A stretch of DNA of 64,000 nucleotides from Natronincola peptidivorans (GCF_900111615.1 NZ_FOHU01000014.1:1-64000), one strand, 5' to 3'; positions 45,940 through 53,969 are shown, counted from the first letter of the stretch. Notes: a model not told the origin generated them from the sequence alone. Translations and numbers: made by a program.

Positions 45940-46956
45940 CTATTCCCTTTCTGGCGGAATTCTATTTGCCTCCCTTGGCTCACTAACTAACCTTGGAAAA
46001 TCACTAGTTACCATATCAGCTATAAATTCCCTATAGCTTTGGGATAATGTTCCTTCATATCCTTGGTATAATCCAACAACTGTATTACCTATGTATTCTG
46101 AAGCTGGATTATTATTATCATCATTTTCTAATATTTTATCTTTAAATTGTTTACCTATATCTTTTAAATCTATTGTATCTAATTTTCTTGTATTTGTATC
46201 CCTATATTTCACTTTAACACTATCTATATAATCATTGTCTAAATTTAGTATATTTATTAATTGCTTAATTGTTTCAAGATTCATAGTTGCTTCTCTACCT
46301 TGTCCAACATTAAATTCTAATTTTAAATTTTTTGCATCAATGCTAGTATTAGCAGTTCCAAATCTATCGAGTACATCTAATATTAACTGATGTCCTGGAT
46401 TATTAATACGCACCCCTTGATCGATAATATTCTGATTATACCTATCAAGTTTCAATTTTATTTCTAGATAACGGATTTGCATTGTTCTCTCTATATCCTC
46501 TTGGCCTCTTCTCGATATAATAGGTATAAGTTTTATTTCCCACTCCGATCCTTCTATTCTATGAATAAAAGAGGTGAAGTATTCTTCAATATTCTTTGAC
46601 TTTAATCCTTGCATATTATAGTCTAATACTGCAGTTCTATATCGTTGATCATAAACCATCGTAACAAGCTCTACAATATCAATGTTATTCTGAATAGCTC
46701 TTAAATCAGAAGTACCCACACTGCCTAAAAAAGGTTTATAGTTTCTCCTAAATTTACCAAAAGGTATAATTCTTTTTTCTCTATGAGAATCATTAAAGTG
46801 CAAAGGAAACATTGCTGCAATATTTTCTCCAATCCTTCTTACTCTATGGTCCCAAGGAAACATTGCTACTTCATCGATAAATCTTAAAAATTCCAAATCA
46901 GTTTTTTGATTATCCTTAAATATTGCAACATTATAAAAGTTTATTGTTTTACTCAA
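45940..46956 (-). CDS. DUF6731-like cargo protein
   Basis: About 338 residues. The N-terminal half (KTINFYNVAIF..., HRVRRIGENIAAMFP, IPFGKFRRNYKPFLG, DIVELVTMVYDQRYR) resembles DUF6731 proteins of phages and islands; I recall this family without a known function. The C-terminal half is helical and charged. I choose the TTG at 46956, after GGGGTGAT, over the ATG at 47061. A 31-base leader repeat lies 46 bases upstream, the same distance as for the next gene upstream, which supports this start. Confidence 0.75.
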   Translation of the reverse strand: MSKTINFYNVAIFKDNQKTDLEFLRFIDEVAMFPWDHRVRRIGENIAAMFPLHFNDSHREKRIIPFGKFRRNYKPFLGSVGTSDLRAIQNNIDIVELVTMVYDQRYRTAVLDYNMQGLKSKNIEEYFTSFIHRIEGSEWEIKLIPIISRRGQEDIERTMQIRYLEIKLKLDRYNQNIIDQGVRINNPGHQLILDVLDRFGTANTSIDAKNLKLEFNVGQGREATMNLETIKQLINILNLDNDYIDSVKVKYRDTNTRKLDTIDLKDIGKQFKDKILENDDNNNPASEYIGNTVVGLYQGYEGTLSQSYREFIADMVTSDFPRLVSEPREANRIPPERE

Positions 46957-47002
46957 AGCAATCACCCCTTTCACCCACAAATTCGTCAAAAGGTTTATTA
47001 AT

Positions 47003-47033
47003 CCTCTATCTTTCGATAGCAAATTTCGACATA
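47003..47033 (-). promoter_or_regulatory. shared leader repeat, copy 1
   Basis: CCTCTATCTTTCGATAGC... (31 bases) matches 47829-47859 with one difference. On the coding strand it reads TATGTCGAAATTTG followed by a CTATC-GAAA-GATAG hairpin. TGTCGAA equals the Spo0A box core. It lies 46 bases before the DUF6731-like gene. Confidence 0.75.
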
Positions 47034-47067
47034 AAGGGTATGTTGACTCTAAGTTATTCAATATCTA

Positions 47068-47781
47068 TTATTTTTTAGGCATGCTTTCCAAGTATTTTTT
47101 AGTTATTACATCATTTTCGATCCAATTAAGCGTGACTTTCATAAGATTCTTCAAATCATTAATATCTTTATCTACCCATAATTTTGAATAATGCGTCTCA
47201 TCGTTCCCAATCCAAGCAGCTCTATTAGCAAGTTCCTTGATCCTAACATCCTCAATATATTCTCTTATGCAATGACTTAATAATTTTTTAGGATCTTTAA
47301 TATCACTTTCTCTATCAGGATTTTTATAAATTGCATAGTCTTTAACTAAGTACTCTAAAGCTTTCCTGTATCCAGGCCCACATATTTGATTTAGATTCAA
47401 CATCTCAGCTATATGAGCTTCATTATATATCTCAGAAAATTTTTTTGATATATTATCAATTATATCATTGAAATCAATTGTTCGATGCTTACTTGGTGCA
47501 GATTTATACAGCTCATATCCTATAATGCTTCCTATCGGATACGATTCTTTTCTATAATAAGCTATAAATAATTCCCTGCATTTTAAGCTAGTACATATAA
47601 ATGCTACCTGCAATATATTATAGGTGTAATATTTATTCTCTCCATATTCATAAACTGACACAATTTTTGGTTGAATACTATTATGGCACATGGGACATTC
47701 TTCAGGAAGTTTATTAATTTTATATTTCTTAATAAACATTTCTATATCATTGTACTCATAATATGGACCTATTCTCTGCAT
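47068..47781 (-). CDS. DUF4145 protein, first gene of the cargo operon
   Basis: 237 residues. The N-terminal zinc-type pattern (EECPMCHNSI... and FICTSLKCRELF) is followed by EIYNEAHIAEMLNLNQICGPGYRKALEYLVKDY and ANRAAWIGNDETHYSKLW. This combination fits DUF4145, a family often seen next to restriction and defence genes. The first gene of three in an operon inserted between the terminase side and the early region. Enzymatic activity is unknown. Confidence 0.8.
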   Translation of the reverse strand: MQRIGPYYEYNDIEMFIKKYKINKLPEECPMCHNSIQPKIVSVYEYGENKYYTYNILQVAFICTSLKCRELFIAYYRKESYPIGSIIGYELYKSAPSKHRTIDFNDIIDNISKKFSEIYNEAHIAEMLNLNQICGPGYRKALEYLVKDYAIYKNPDRESDIKDPKKLLSHCIREYIEDVRIKELANRAAWIGNDETHYSKLWVDKDINDLKNLMKVTLNWIENDVITKKYLESMPKK

Positions 47782-47828
47782 GCTTATACCTCCTATCTAA
47801 GTCATCATTCTACATAGAAAAAAGATTT

Positions 47829-47859
47829 CCTCTATCTTTTGATAGCAAATTTCGACATA
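47829..47859 (-). promoter_or_regulatory. shared leader repeat, copy 2
   Basis: Same 31-base element as at 47003 with one base changed in the hairpin loop (AAAA instead of GAAA); the CTATC/GATAG stem is kept. It lies 47 bases before the DUF4145 gene. Confidence 0.75.
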
Positions 47860-47933
47860 TATATCATAATTAATATGTATACTTTTTAGAGATACTTTAA
47901 AATATTTATAACCCATACTTTGGAGGTCATCAT

Positions 47934-48023
47934 ATGAGAGAAAAGTGTCGTTGGAGAAAAGTTCATTTTGAATTTTTAATTCTTATTTTAGTCATTCGAA
48001 TAATAATTGAATTAGAAAACTAA
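47934..48023 (+). CDS. 29-residue hydrophobic peptide (type I toxin-like)
   Basis: A rightward ORF, MREKCRWRKVHFEFLILILV..., with a perfect GGAGGTCATCAT ribosome site. A basic start, one membrane helix (near 12-26) and a polar end are the plan of small type I toxins and membrane peptides. It is divergent from the cargo operon, and a short GGGCT/AGCCC hairpin follows the stop. No antisense RNA can be proven by eye. It occupies most of the gap 47782-48090. Confidence 0.5.
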   Translation: MREKCRWRKVHFEFLILILVIRIIIELEN

Positions 48024-48060
48024 GGGCTAATCTCCAGCCCCACTTTAAATAATAAATAAA

Positions 48061-48092
48061 AAAAGTAGTTGAATTATTTCAGCTACTTTTTT
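48061..48092 (-). terminator. terminator of the middle operon
   Basis: AAAAGTAGTTGAA and TTCAGCTACTTTT form a 13-bp stem with one wobble and flanking A/T-runs, overlapping the stop of the 74-residue gene. Confidence 0.8.
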
Positions 48093-48315
48093 ATCTCTCC
48101 CGCCTTTTCTGTTTGATTTTCCCTTTCTTTTTCTCATAAGAATTGTGTGTCATACAGTCTTTTACACCTTCAAACTTTTCCTCTATGTAGATATCTATGT
48201 CTTCACAGTTATCCCTCTCTGGGCAATCTGTACATAAAATCTCAGATGCACAAACTATCTTTCTGTTATCAAATTTTACTTTAGTTTTATGCTTTTCTAT
48301 GATGACCACCTCCAA
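48091..48315 (-). CDS. cysteine-rich hypothetical protein
   Basis: 74 residues with C-x(n)-C pairs (CASEILCTDCPERDNCED) like a small zinc or Fe-S site, and a strongly basic tail. Last gene before the terminator. Function unknown. Confidence 0.65.
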   Translation of the reverse strand: MEVVIIEKHKTKVKFDNRKIVCASEILCTDCPERDNCEDIDIYIEEKFEGVKDCMTHNSYEKKKGKIKQKRRER

Positions 48316-48403
48316 AAGGGTATAAGAAAAAGGCAGCCAGAATCCTAACCGCCTTTTTTATAATTATCTACTAATATCATATTACCACTAAATACTATCG
48401 CAT

Positions 48404-48811
48404 TTACTCGCATCTTTTTCTAGCTAATAATTTTAAAGCATCTGAATGTATTTTATGTATATGCTGCCAGCTATAATTCATATCCACGGCTATCTGCTCC
48501 CAGCTTTTGCAATCTATATACCTTAACCTAATTAGATACCGCTCCCTCTCTGGTAATATCTCTATAGCCTCTTCTATTTTCCTTAATATCTCATAAGACT
48601 TTTCTAGTTGCTTATTTATTCTTTGTTGTACCTCTATTATCTTCATTACAACATTTGATATTTTATCAGAATTATTATTAGTACTTTTAGGTTCATCAGT
48701 GATGTAAGTTGTTATTTTTGTAGCCTTTGTCTCTAATTCTAACAATTTATCTTCTAGCTTTTGGATATTACGCTGTAGCCAATAATATTCTTGTAAGTCC
48801 TTCTTAGTCAT
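48404..48811 (-). CDS. sigma-70 region 4-like phage late regulator
   Basis: About 135 residues: a coiled-coil N-terminal half and a C-terminal helix-turn-helix (LPERERYLIRLRYIDCKSWEQIAVDMNYS... HKIHSDALKLL). Such proteins (ArpU/RinA/DUF1492 type) turn on late genes and sit upstream of the packaging genes. The ATG at 48811 follows GGGGGAAAAATAT; the longer form lacks a site. Confidence 0.82.
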   Translation of the reverse strand: MTKKDLQEYYWLQRNIQKLEDKLLELETKATKITTYITDEPKSTNNNSDKISNVVMKIIEVQQRINKQLEKSYEILRKIEEAIEILPERERYLIRLRYIDCKSWEQIAVDMNYSWQHIHKIHSDALKLLARKRCE

Positions 48812-48836
48812 ATATTTTTCCCCCTTTGTGCCTTCC

Positions 48837-49067
48837 CTAACCAATGCATAATTCTTTTATATTATATTCCTCTACTGCATAGCCTCTATTTCTTGTTTCT
48901 ACGAAACACCTTGCTCCTAAATTTGTATAGAAATTAACTTTTAACCCCGTTTTTCTAACCCTTATATTTTTTATGCACCTGCTGCAGTAGGATCTATTCC
49001 CTATGACGATTAATTCTGTAATGCTTTTGGAAGATCTTTTACAGCATGAGCACTTTAGTATACTCAT
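48837..49067 (-). CDS. small zinc-finger-like protein
   Basis: 76 residues with SILKCSCCKRSS and SYCSRCIKNI, a C-C...C-C pattern. The frame ends just before the regulator gene. It may bind DNA or RNA; no family recognised. Confidence 0.65.
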   Translation of the reverse strand: MSILKCSCCKRSSKSITELIVIGNRSYCSRCIKNIRVRKTGLKVNFYTNLGARCFVETRNRGYAVEEYNIKELCIG

Positions 49068-49083
49068 CTTGATCCTCCTCTAC

Positions 49084-49860
49084 CTAATTTATCATCATTT
49101 TCAATTCTTCCAATTCTTGAATAATAGCTCCTAATGTCTCTCTACAAATTAACGCATTCTGAAAACCTTCTTCTATGATGACACCATTTTTCTTAATCTC
49201 ATAATGTGTCCCTGTAAGCTTCCCCACTAACACCTTCTTTAGAGCTAAAACTGTTGTTCTTTCTTTGTTTAATTCTTTAGTATTTTGACCTGTTTTTTCT
49301 CTATCCTCTTGAACCTCTTCCTTTTTGATTTCCTCTTGTTTTTTTCTATATTTTTCAATATAGCTTTGAGCTGTACCCCAAGTTATTCCAGTTTTTTTCT
49401 TTATTTTTCCAGCTGTATATTCTGTAGACGTAGCTAGCTCTTTAGCTTTGTCATAATCTCTATCATTCTTTTTTATTCCCATTTTCTTACTACCTCCCTT
49501 TAAAATTAACTTTATATGGCCATTTGCAAGCTTGTATTTTTCAATGCTTATGCGATAACTCTTATCTTTTGCTCGCATTGTTATGTACTCCTGGCATTCC
49601 TGGACAATGATGCACTCTTTTGTCTTTTTTCCTTCTATCAACTCATATTCTTCTCCTATTTTATATTGCTGCTCTTTTCCATTTAACCATTGCATGCATT
49701 CTGTAATACTTCTAAATTTCTTGGTTCTTATATCACCTCTGCTGGTGTCTATTCCCACATATATATCCTTTGCTCCATCAAAGGAATAAAATTTTCCTAA
49801 TGGTTGTCTATCCTCTATAATTATTAAAGCTTCACTTAGTTTTAATTCTTTTATTTCCAC
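49084..49860 (-). CDS. hypothetical early protein with HTH-like middle
   Basis: 258 residues. The N-terminal 125 residues look beta-rich (YSFDGAKDIYVGIDTSRGDIR...). A central DRDYDKAKELATSTEYTAGKIKKKTGI resembles a helix-turn-helix, then a highly charged linker and a short C-terminal domain. Two phage proteins may be fused here. Function unknown. Confidence 0.65.
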   Translation of the reverse strand: MEIKELKLSEALIIIEDRQPLGKFYSFDGAKDIYVGIDTSRGDIRTKKFRSITECMQWLNGKEQQYKIGEEYELIEGKKTKECIIVQECQEYITMRAKDKSYRISIEKYKLANGHIKLILKGGSKKMGIKKNDRDYDKAKELATSTEYTAGKIKKKTGITWGTAQSYIEKYRKKQEEIKKEEVQEDREKTGQNTKELNKERTTVLALKKVLVGKLTGTHYEIKKNGVIIEEGFQNALICRETLGAIIQELEELKMMIN

Positions 49861-49906
49861 AAAATATATATCCCCCTTCTGATTACTTAGGCTTCAAGCT
49901 TATACT

Positions 49907-50280
49907 TTATAGCTTGAGCCCTCTCAATATTAATTTTCCCTTTGCAGAAGTTGATATTTTTGCTTTTGTTACACCATCAATCTCAATCATAGTTCCTCTA
50001 ATCAATTGTTTTGATATTAACTCAACGATTATATTCATCAAATTATGAATTTCCTCTTTAGGAATAGGATCAATTCCCATGTCTGTTGCATCTTCTCCAA
50101 ATAGTTGTGCTATTCTCTGTTTTGCCCTTTCAATCTCAAGTTCTTGTCAGCTTCCATACTTGCCTGAGGACATTTGCAAAATTTAGTTGCCATTTTTATT
50201 TTTTCTTCTTTTGTAGCCTCTTCTGAATAATCTAACATAATTACTTCTCCGCAATATTTACAGTGGCCTAAATCACCCAT
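49907..50280 (-). pseudogene. frameshifted phage protein (zinc-ribbon N-part, helical C-part)
   Basis: The frame starting at 50280 (MGDLGHCKYCGEVIMLDYSEE, after GTGAGG) stops at 50110. A second frame, one base back, is open from 50146 to 49907 and reads QELEIERAKQRIAQLFGED... to KLILRGLKL with no start codon of its own near its beginning. Joined, they give one protein of about 120 residues, a plan I know from clostridial phages. A single-base loss near 50147 would explain it. No slippery site is visible. Confidence 0.7.
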
Positions 50281-50308
50281 TATTTTATCCTCACTTTCTT
50301 TTAATAAA

Positions 50309-50578
50309 CTAACAATCCCTATAGTATACACCTTCGATTTTCCTGTTTTTAATATCCTCCAAACTAATGCTTTTAATTTTAAGACGTATTGTAGTTTTAA
50401 TTTCTGGATTTATACCTTTTCCTGCTAATCCATTGGTATAGTCTACTATGTCATGTAATATACCGGCATTTGAAACATAAGCTAAATACCATGTACCTGT
50501 TTTGCTGTCTATGAAGAAAAGATCTATATTTTCCCCATAGGCAAAGTTTACCTCTACTAGTTTAAATCTATCTTTCAT
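50309..50578 (-). CDS. hypothetical early protein
   Basis: 89 residues, beta-rich, with DLFFIDSKTGTWYLAYVSNAG and a closing YYRDC. It overlaps the gene upstream by four bases. No family recognised. Confidence 0.6.
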   Translation of the reverse strand: MKDRFKLVEVNFAYGENIDLFFIDSKTGTWYLAYVSNAGILHDIVDYTNGLAGKGINPEIKTTIRLKIKSISLEDIKNRKIEGVYYRDC

Positions 50579-50925
50579 ATCATCCCACCTTTGTTTTTTT
50601 CTTTATACCTTTTTATTCTCTTAAACACTACATGTTGATCAATATAATAGATTTCTCCTATTTCTTTGTATGTCAGGCCTTGCAGTTTCAATTTATACAT
50701 ATCCTCTACATCATTTTGGGTTAATTGGGCTGGTTTTTTTGAGTTAGGATTATCCAACTTTCTAAAAGCAGTTTCTATACTACAGTTGCAAAATATAGCA
50801 ATTAGTAGTGTACTGTAATTATCTTGTAAAAGGTCCAACCTAAACACCCCCTTTGCTTCATCAAAATATTGAAGTGCGTCATATATTAAGCTGGCATAAA
50901 ATGCTACATTCCTCCATAACTTCAT
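50575..50925 (-). CDS. HTH-containing hypothetical protein
   Basis: 116 residues. The C-terminal 50 residues, DVEDMYKLKLQGLTYKEIGEIYY..., form a likely helix-turn-helix. The N-terminal part overlaps the end of the PAPS-reductase-like gene by 47 bases, so the real start may lie further in. Confidence 0.6.
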   Translation of the reverse strand: MKLWRNVAFYASLIYDALQYFDEAKGVFRLDLLQDNYSTLLIAIFCNCSIETAFRKLDNPNSKKPAQLTQNDVEDMYKLKLQGLTYKEIGEIYYIDQHVVFKRIKRYKEKNKGGMI

Positions 50926-51577
50926 CTTCTAATTTTCCTCGGTATGGGTCTAGTTCGTCTAAAAATATGCCTTTTATACAACTATGTCCTATTACTCTTT
51001 CCTGCTTTGCTCTTTCCTCAAATACTTCCGAAAAATCTTTCCGAATGTTATTCCAGTAACCCATGCCACCCTTCACACAACCTATACAGTTATTATTTCT
51101 GTAGCCTAAATCATACATGATAGGTCTTTTAATACCTAACTCTCTAAGCATTCCATGACAATCTTCTTTCGTGAGATTCCTTTCTATGAGTGGAAATTTA
51201 TGTTGAAACTGTGGCATTGTTTCAAGTAGCCTTTCTGCTCTATGTCTTTCCCCTACATCATAGCCCCAAATATAAGTTAAATCCTTTTTATCATGCTCCC
51301 ATTCCTTGCGAACTCTCTTTTTTAATATTTCAGTACACTTTGCACCATAGGCTCCGTTGATGTATCTAAATTGCTGGATAACCTCTCTTACTGACTTGTA
51401 CCTTGATTGCAATATTTTTATTTCAAAACCTAGTGCTTTCTCACAGTCTTTTAAAAATCTTATACTATCTTCGTGCTGGTCGTTTATGTGAATATATAGC
51501 ATTTTATCTAAGTTATCTTTTTCTAGATATGCAGATATAAAACTACTAACCCCAGCACTAAACCAGCTTACTATCAT
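50879..51577 (-). CDS. phage PAPS-reductase-like (adenine nucleotide alpha-hydrolase) protein
   Basis: 232 residues. The N-terminal PP-loop-like segment VSWFSAGVSSFISAYL, YIHINDQHEDSIRF, and the cysteine pair NNNCIGCVKGGMGYW fit the phage branch of the phosphoadenosine phosphosulfate reductase family. The real chemistry of these phage proteins is not settled; some relatives act in sulfur-based DNA or tRNA modification. Confidence 0.82.
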   Translation of the reverse strand: MIVSWFSAGVSSFISAYLEKDNLDKMLYIHINDQHEDSIRFLKDCEKALGFEIKILQSRYKSVREVIQQFRYINGAYGAKCTEILKKRVRKEWEHDKKDLTYIWGYDVGERHRAERLLETMPQFQHKFPLIERNLTKEDCHGMLRELGIKRPIMYDLGYRNNNCIGCVKGGMGYWNNIRKDFSEVFEERAKQERVIGHSCIKGIFLDELDPYRGKLEDEVMEECSILCQLNI

Positions 51578-51610
51578 TTTTTCACCCCTTTATTACTCAT
51601 AATTCAAATA

Positions 51611-51676
51611 CTACATCTCATACAATGCAGCTAAATAATTTAGTATAATCCCATTCCTGGACATAATCTCTACCAT
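51611..51676 (-). CDS. possible 21-residue ORF
   Basis: MVEIMSRNGIILNYLAALYEM lies in the 141-base gap 51578-51718. The frame is open further upstream to the stop of the HUH gene and looks protein-like, but has no standard start or ribosome site there. Weak. Confidence 0.2.
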   Translation of the reverse strand: MVEIMSRNGIILNYLAALYEM

Positions 51677-51718
51677 TCTTTCTACAGGTATAAAATTTAA
51701 TCCACGCTTCCCCTTATT

Positions 51719-52468
51719 TTATATTTGCAGCTTCCTCATTTTTATATAGATGTGAGTACCAGCTGTAATTTCATTTATATCTACCTTGCAGGAGTTCAAG
51801 AAATATCCTGGATATAACTTAGTGAAAAATTCTTTATCCTCTTGTGATGTTACTATTTTTTCTATTTTCTTCCGGCTGTATTTGCTATCGTTCACCTTTA
51901 CCTTTGGCTGCTTTAGATTTTTTGATTGGGTCCATCTCTTAGATCCTCTAGGATCCTTAGTAATATATCTGGCCAGTCCTTCATATCCAAACTCATCCGC
52001 TTTTAGTCTGTCTGCATTTGCTCTACCTTTTGTCCAGAGTTCCTCTACTATATCTCTATCCATACCACTCATTACTATGTGATGATGAAGCCTTACTTCT
52101 TTTCCTTCTTCCTCTTTTTCTTTGTACTCAATTACCGCTATATACTTTAGAGTTTCTAGTCCATTTTTCTTTCTATAATGTTTTACTCGCCTGATATAGT
52201 TTGTTACATCTTTTCTTGCCTCTTCTTCACTTTTGGGTAATTCTTTATCTATATATGTAAGATGGACCGCTAGATCCTTATCTGTAAAATTTGTATTGAT
52301 TAATCTGATTAAATGTTTTTTTGCATTTTTGTCATTCAGCTTTTTTTGCTTTGGTAATGATAGTTTTTCTTTTTTTGCTCTTGGCTGTTTTTTTTGATTT
52401 TTGCTTATAGGATATATTTCTACCTCGAGCATTCCTCCAGAATATATTTTTTTCTCTCTGTATGGCAT
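51719..52468 (-). CDS. HUH-type Rep-like replication protein
   Basis: About 249 residues. An N-terminal basic part is followed by AKKHLIRLINTNFTDKD and a VTNYIRRVKHYRKKNG helix. The HUH-like motif VRLHHHIVMSG has His128-130. A likely catalytic Tyr is in GLARYITKDPRGSKRW, near 168. This matches rolling-circle replication-associated proteins (Rep ORF2/G2P type) found in Firmicute phages. It is the only recognisable replication gene here. The ATG at 52468 follows GGGAGG; the longer GTG form at 52570 adds 34 residues and lacks a site. Confidence 0.78.
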   Translation of the reverse strand: MPYREKKIYSGGMLEVEIYPISKNQKKQPRAKKEKLSLPKQKKLNDKNAKKHLIRLINTNFTDKDLAVHLTYIDKELPKSEEEARKDVTNYIRRVKHYRKKNGLETLKYIAVIEYKEKEEEGKEVRLHHHIVMSGMDRDIVEELWTKGRANADRLKADEFGYEGLARYITKDPRGSKRWTQSKNLKQPKVKVNDSKYSRKKIEKIVTSQEDKEFFTKLYPGYFLNSCKVDINEITAGTHIYIKMRKLQI

Positions 52469-52717
52469 TTCTTTTTTCCTCCCTGGCCCCCTTAATCTTT
52501 TTTTATAGATATAGGAGAAAATAGAAATAATATTTTTGATTACTATTAAATTATTAGATTGTGTTTTCACTTGATAATATTGATTAACTATTACTATAGT
52601 CGATAAAATAATACCTATTACGAGTCCGAAAACACCTATGTAGAATGTCCTTTTTGTTGACTTTTCAATGGATTTGCTTTAGAATTAAATTAAAGATTTA
52701 AATGAAAACTTTTGATG

Positions 52718-52762
52718 GAAAACACATTACACTGCATGTCTAAGTGAGAGTAATGTGTTTTC
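52718..52762 (-). terminator. hairpin terminator between early blocks
   Basis: GAAAACACATTAC and GTAATGTGTTTTC form a perfect 13-bp stem around 19 bases, with T-runs on both sides. Confidence 0.75.
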
Positions 52763-52788
52763 TTTTATGTGTTTTTTCATTTAAACCT

Positions 52789-52974
52789 TTACTCTTCAAC
52801 CACTTCACAATCCTTTGGTACTACCATGTATAAGCCATTCTTATTTTTGTAATCTGTTGAATATCTTCCTCTAGATGTTCCGACTACTCCAAGTACCATT
52901 CCTATACAATCTGCATACCAGTAGGTTTCAAATGAGGCTTTAACGATTCTAATCTTTTTCGGTAGTTTATTCAT
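52789..52974 (-). CDS. hypothetical early protein
   Basis: About 61 residues starting MNKLPKKIRIVKASFETYWY; the ATG at 52974 follows AGAGGTAGC. Short beta-rich plan, possibly an SH3-like fold. No family recognised. Confidence 0.6.
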   Translation of the reverse strand: MNKLPKKIRIVKASFETYWYADCIGMVLGVVGTSRGRYSTDYKNKNGLYMVVPKDCEVVEE

Positions 52975-53014
52975 ATCTTTGCTACCTCTTTTCACTTTGT
53001 CCTCCTCTGGATAA

Positions 53015-53596
53015 TTACATCTGTAGAACTATGTCTAATTCTTTTACTCCCCATTTCATAGCCTCTTCATGCGTATTCATTACTACATCTAACCTTGCAC
53101 CGCTGCTTCTTCTAAGTGCAGCTCCAGTGTCCTCTATAATTGCATCTCCATAGCCTGGGATATATAGCTTTGTCCCATACTCAAGTTTTTCAGGATCTGC
53201 TGCAGCTATCCCCACTCTGGGCTTGGTACCTGTGGCAGTTACTTCTGGATTATCATCCGCACAGATACCACTAATGTTTTCTGATGGAGCGTAAGCTGTA
53301 ACCCGTGCCCTTATGATTCTAAGCTTTTCATTTTCTTCCAGGAGTTGTTGAATCTTTCTCTTATCTCTAAGTGCTATTTCTTTTAAAACTTCTTCCTTAT
53401 TCTTCATCTCTTTAATGTCATTCAATAGCATGCTATTTTTTTCGTTCAGTATGACAATGTCTCTGTTTTTGTCATTAATGGTACCTCTAAATCCCGCTAC
53501 TACCATCATAAAAACTAATATGTATGCCAGGTTAACAGCTGTTCTCTTTTTTATTTTCAAGCTTATTCCCCCTTTTTCTCTTCCTCTAAACAACAT
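53015..53596 (-). CDS. 3D-domain protein with membrane anchor
   Basis: 193 residues: an N-terminal membrane helix (near 18-36), a coiled coil (DIVILNEKNSMLLNDIKEMK), and a C-terminal 3D domain with three conserved Asp (VTAYAPSENISG, ADPEKLEYGTKLYIPGYG, IEDTGAALR...RLDVV). 3D domains occur in cell-wall lytic proteins (YorM/MltA-like beta barrel). An early-region wall protein is uncommon; it may act at superinfection or in DNA entry. A TTG at 53560 is an alternative start. Confidence 0.85.
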   Translation of the reverse strand: MLFRGREKGGISLKIKKRTAVNLAYILVFMMVVAGFRGTINDKNRDIVILNEKNSMLLNDIKEMKNKEEVLKEIALRDKRKIQQLLEENEKLRIIRARVTAYAPSENISGICADDNPEVTATGTKPRVGIAAADPEKLEYGTKLYIPGYGDAIIEDTGAALRRSSGARLDVVMNTHEEAMKWGVKELDIVLQM

Positions 53597-53780
53597 GATT
53601 CTTAACTATCTCCAAGGCTTCTTTATAAGCTTTACTTATTTTTCTAATCGTTTCTAGCTGTTCTGATTTCTTTAATCCCATATTCAAAATTGTATCAATG
53701 GCTCCTATATACATGAGATCTAAGTCTCCTGACTGTGTTTTTTCTTTTTCAGCTTCTCGAATGATCCAATGCTTTTCCAA
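53586..53780 (-). CDS. hypothetical early protein
   Basis: 64 residues, helical, with a Leu-rich core (LDLMYIGAIDTILNMGLKKSE). It overlaps the 3D gene start by 11 bases. Unknown function. Confidence 0.6.
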   Translation of the reverse strand: MEKHWIIREAEKEKTQSGDLDLMYIGAIDTILNMGLKKSEQLETIRKISKAYKEALEIVKNHVV

Positions 53781-53834
53781 TTGACTCCCCTCCTGTAAAT
53801 TGTTATACTCTAAGTAATAATATTTCTAAATCCC

Positions 53835-53963
53835 TTATTTGCTTGCCGGCGGTAAGGGTTTTTCTTTTTCTAGATAATTTGCAAAGTCTATAAATTTCCC
53901 ATCATTACAAATACTTATTAATCCATGTTCTCTGTACAGCTTGTCCGCTAATTCAACAGTCAT
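53835..53963 (-). CDS. 42-residue early protein
   Basis: MTVELADKLYREHGLISIC...PPASK, with GGAGGTG ten bases before the ATG. Short, no recognised family, but the ribosome site and position between genes support it. Confidence 0.6.
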   Translation of the reverse strand: MTVELADKLYREHGLISICNDGKFIDFANYLEKEKPLPPASK

Positions 53964-53969
53964 TGTTAT

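Noticed and set aside
51578-51718. Second small ORF beginning WIKFYTCRKNGR
   Set aside because: It would need an ATT start; no standard start codon or better evidence, so it was not called.
52571-52700. Upstream extension of the Rep-like gene with a membrane helix
   Set aside because: The frame is open to about 52680 but has no normal start codon, and the ribosome site points to 52468.
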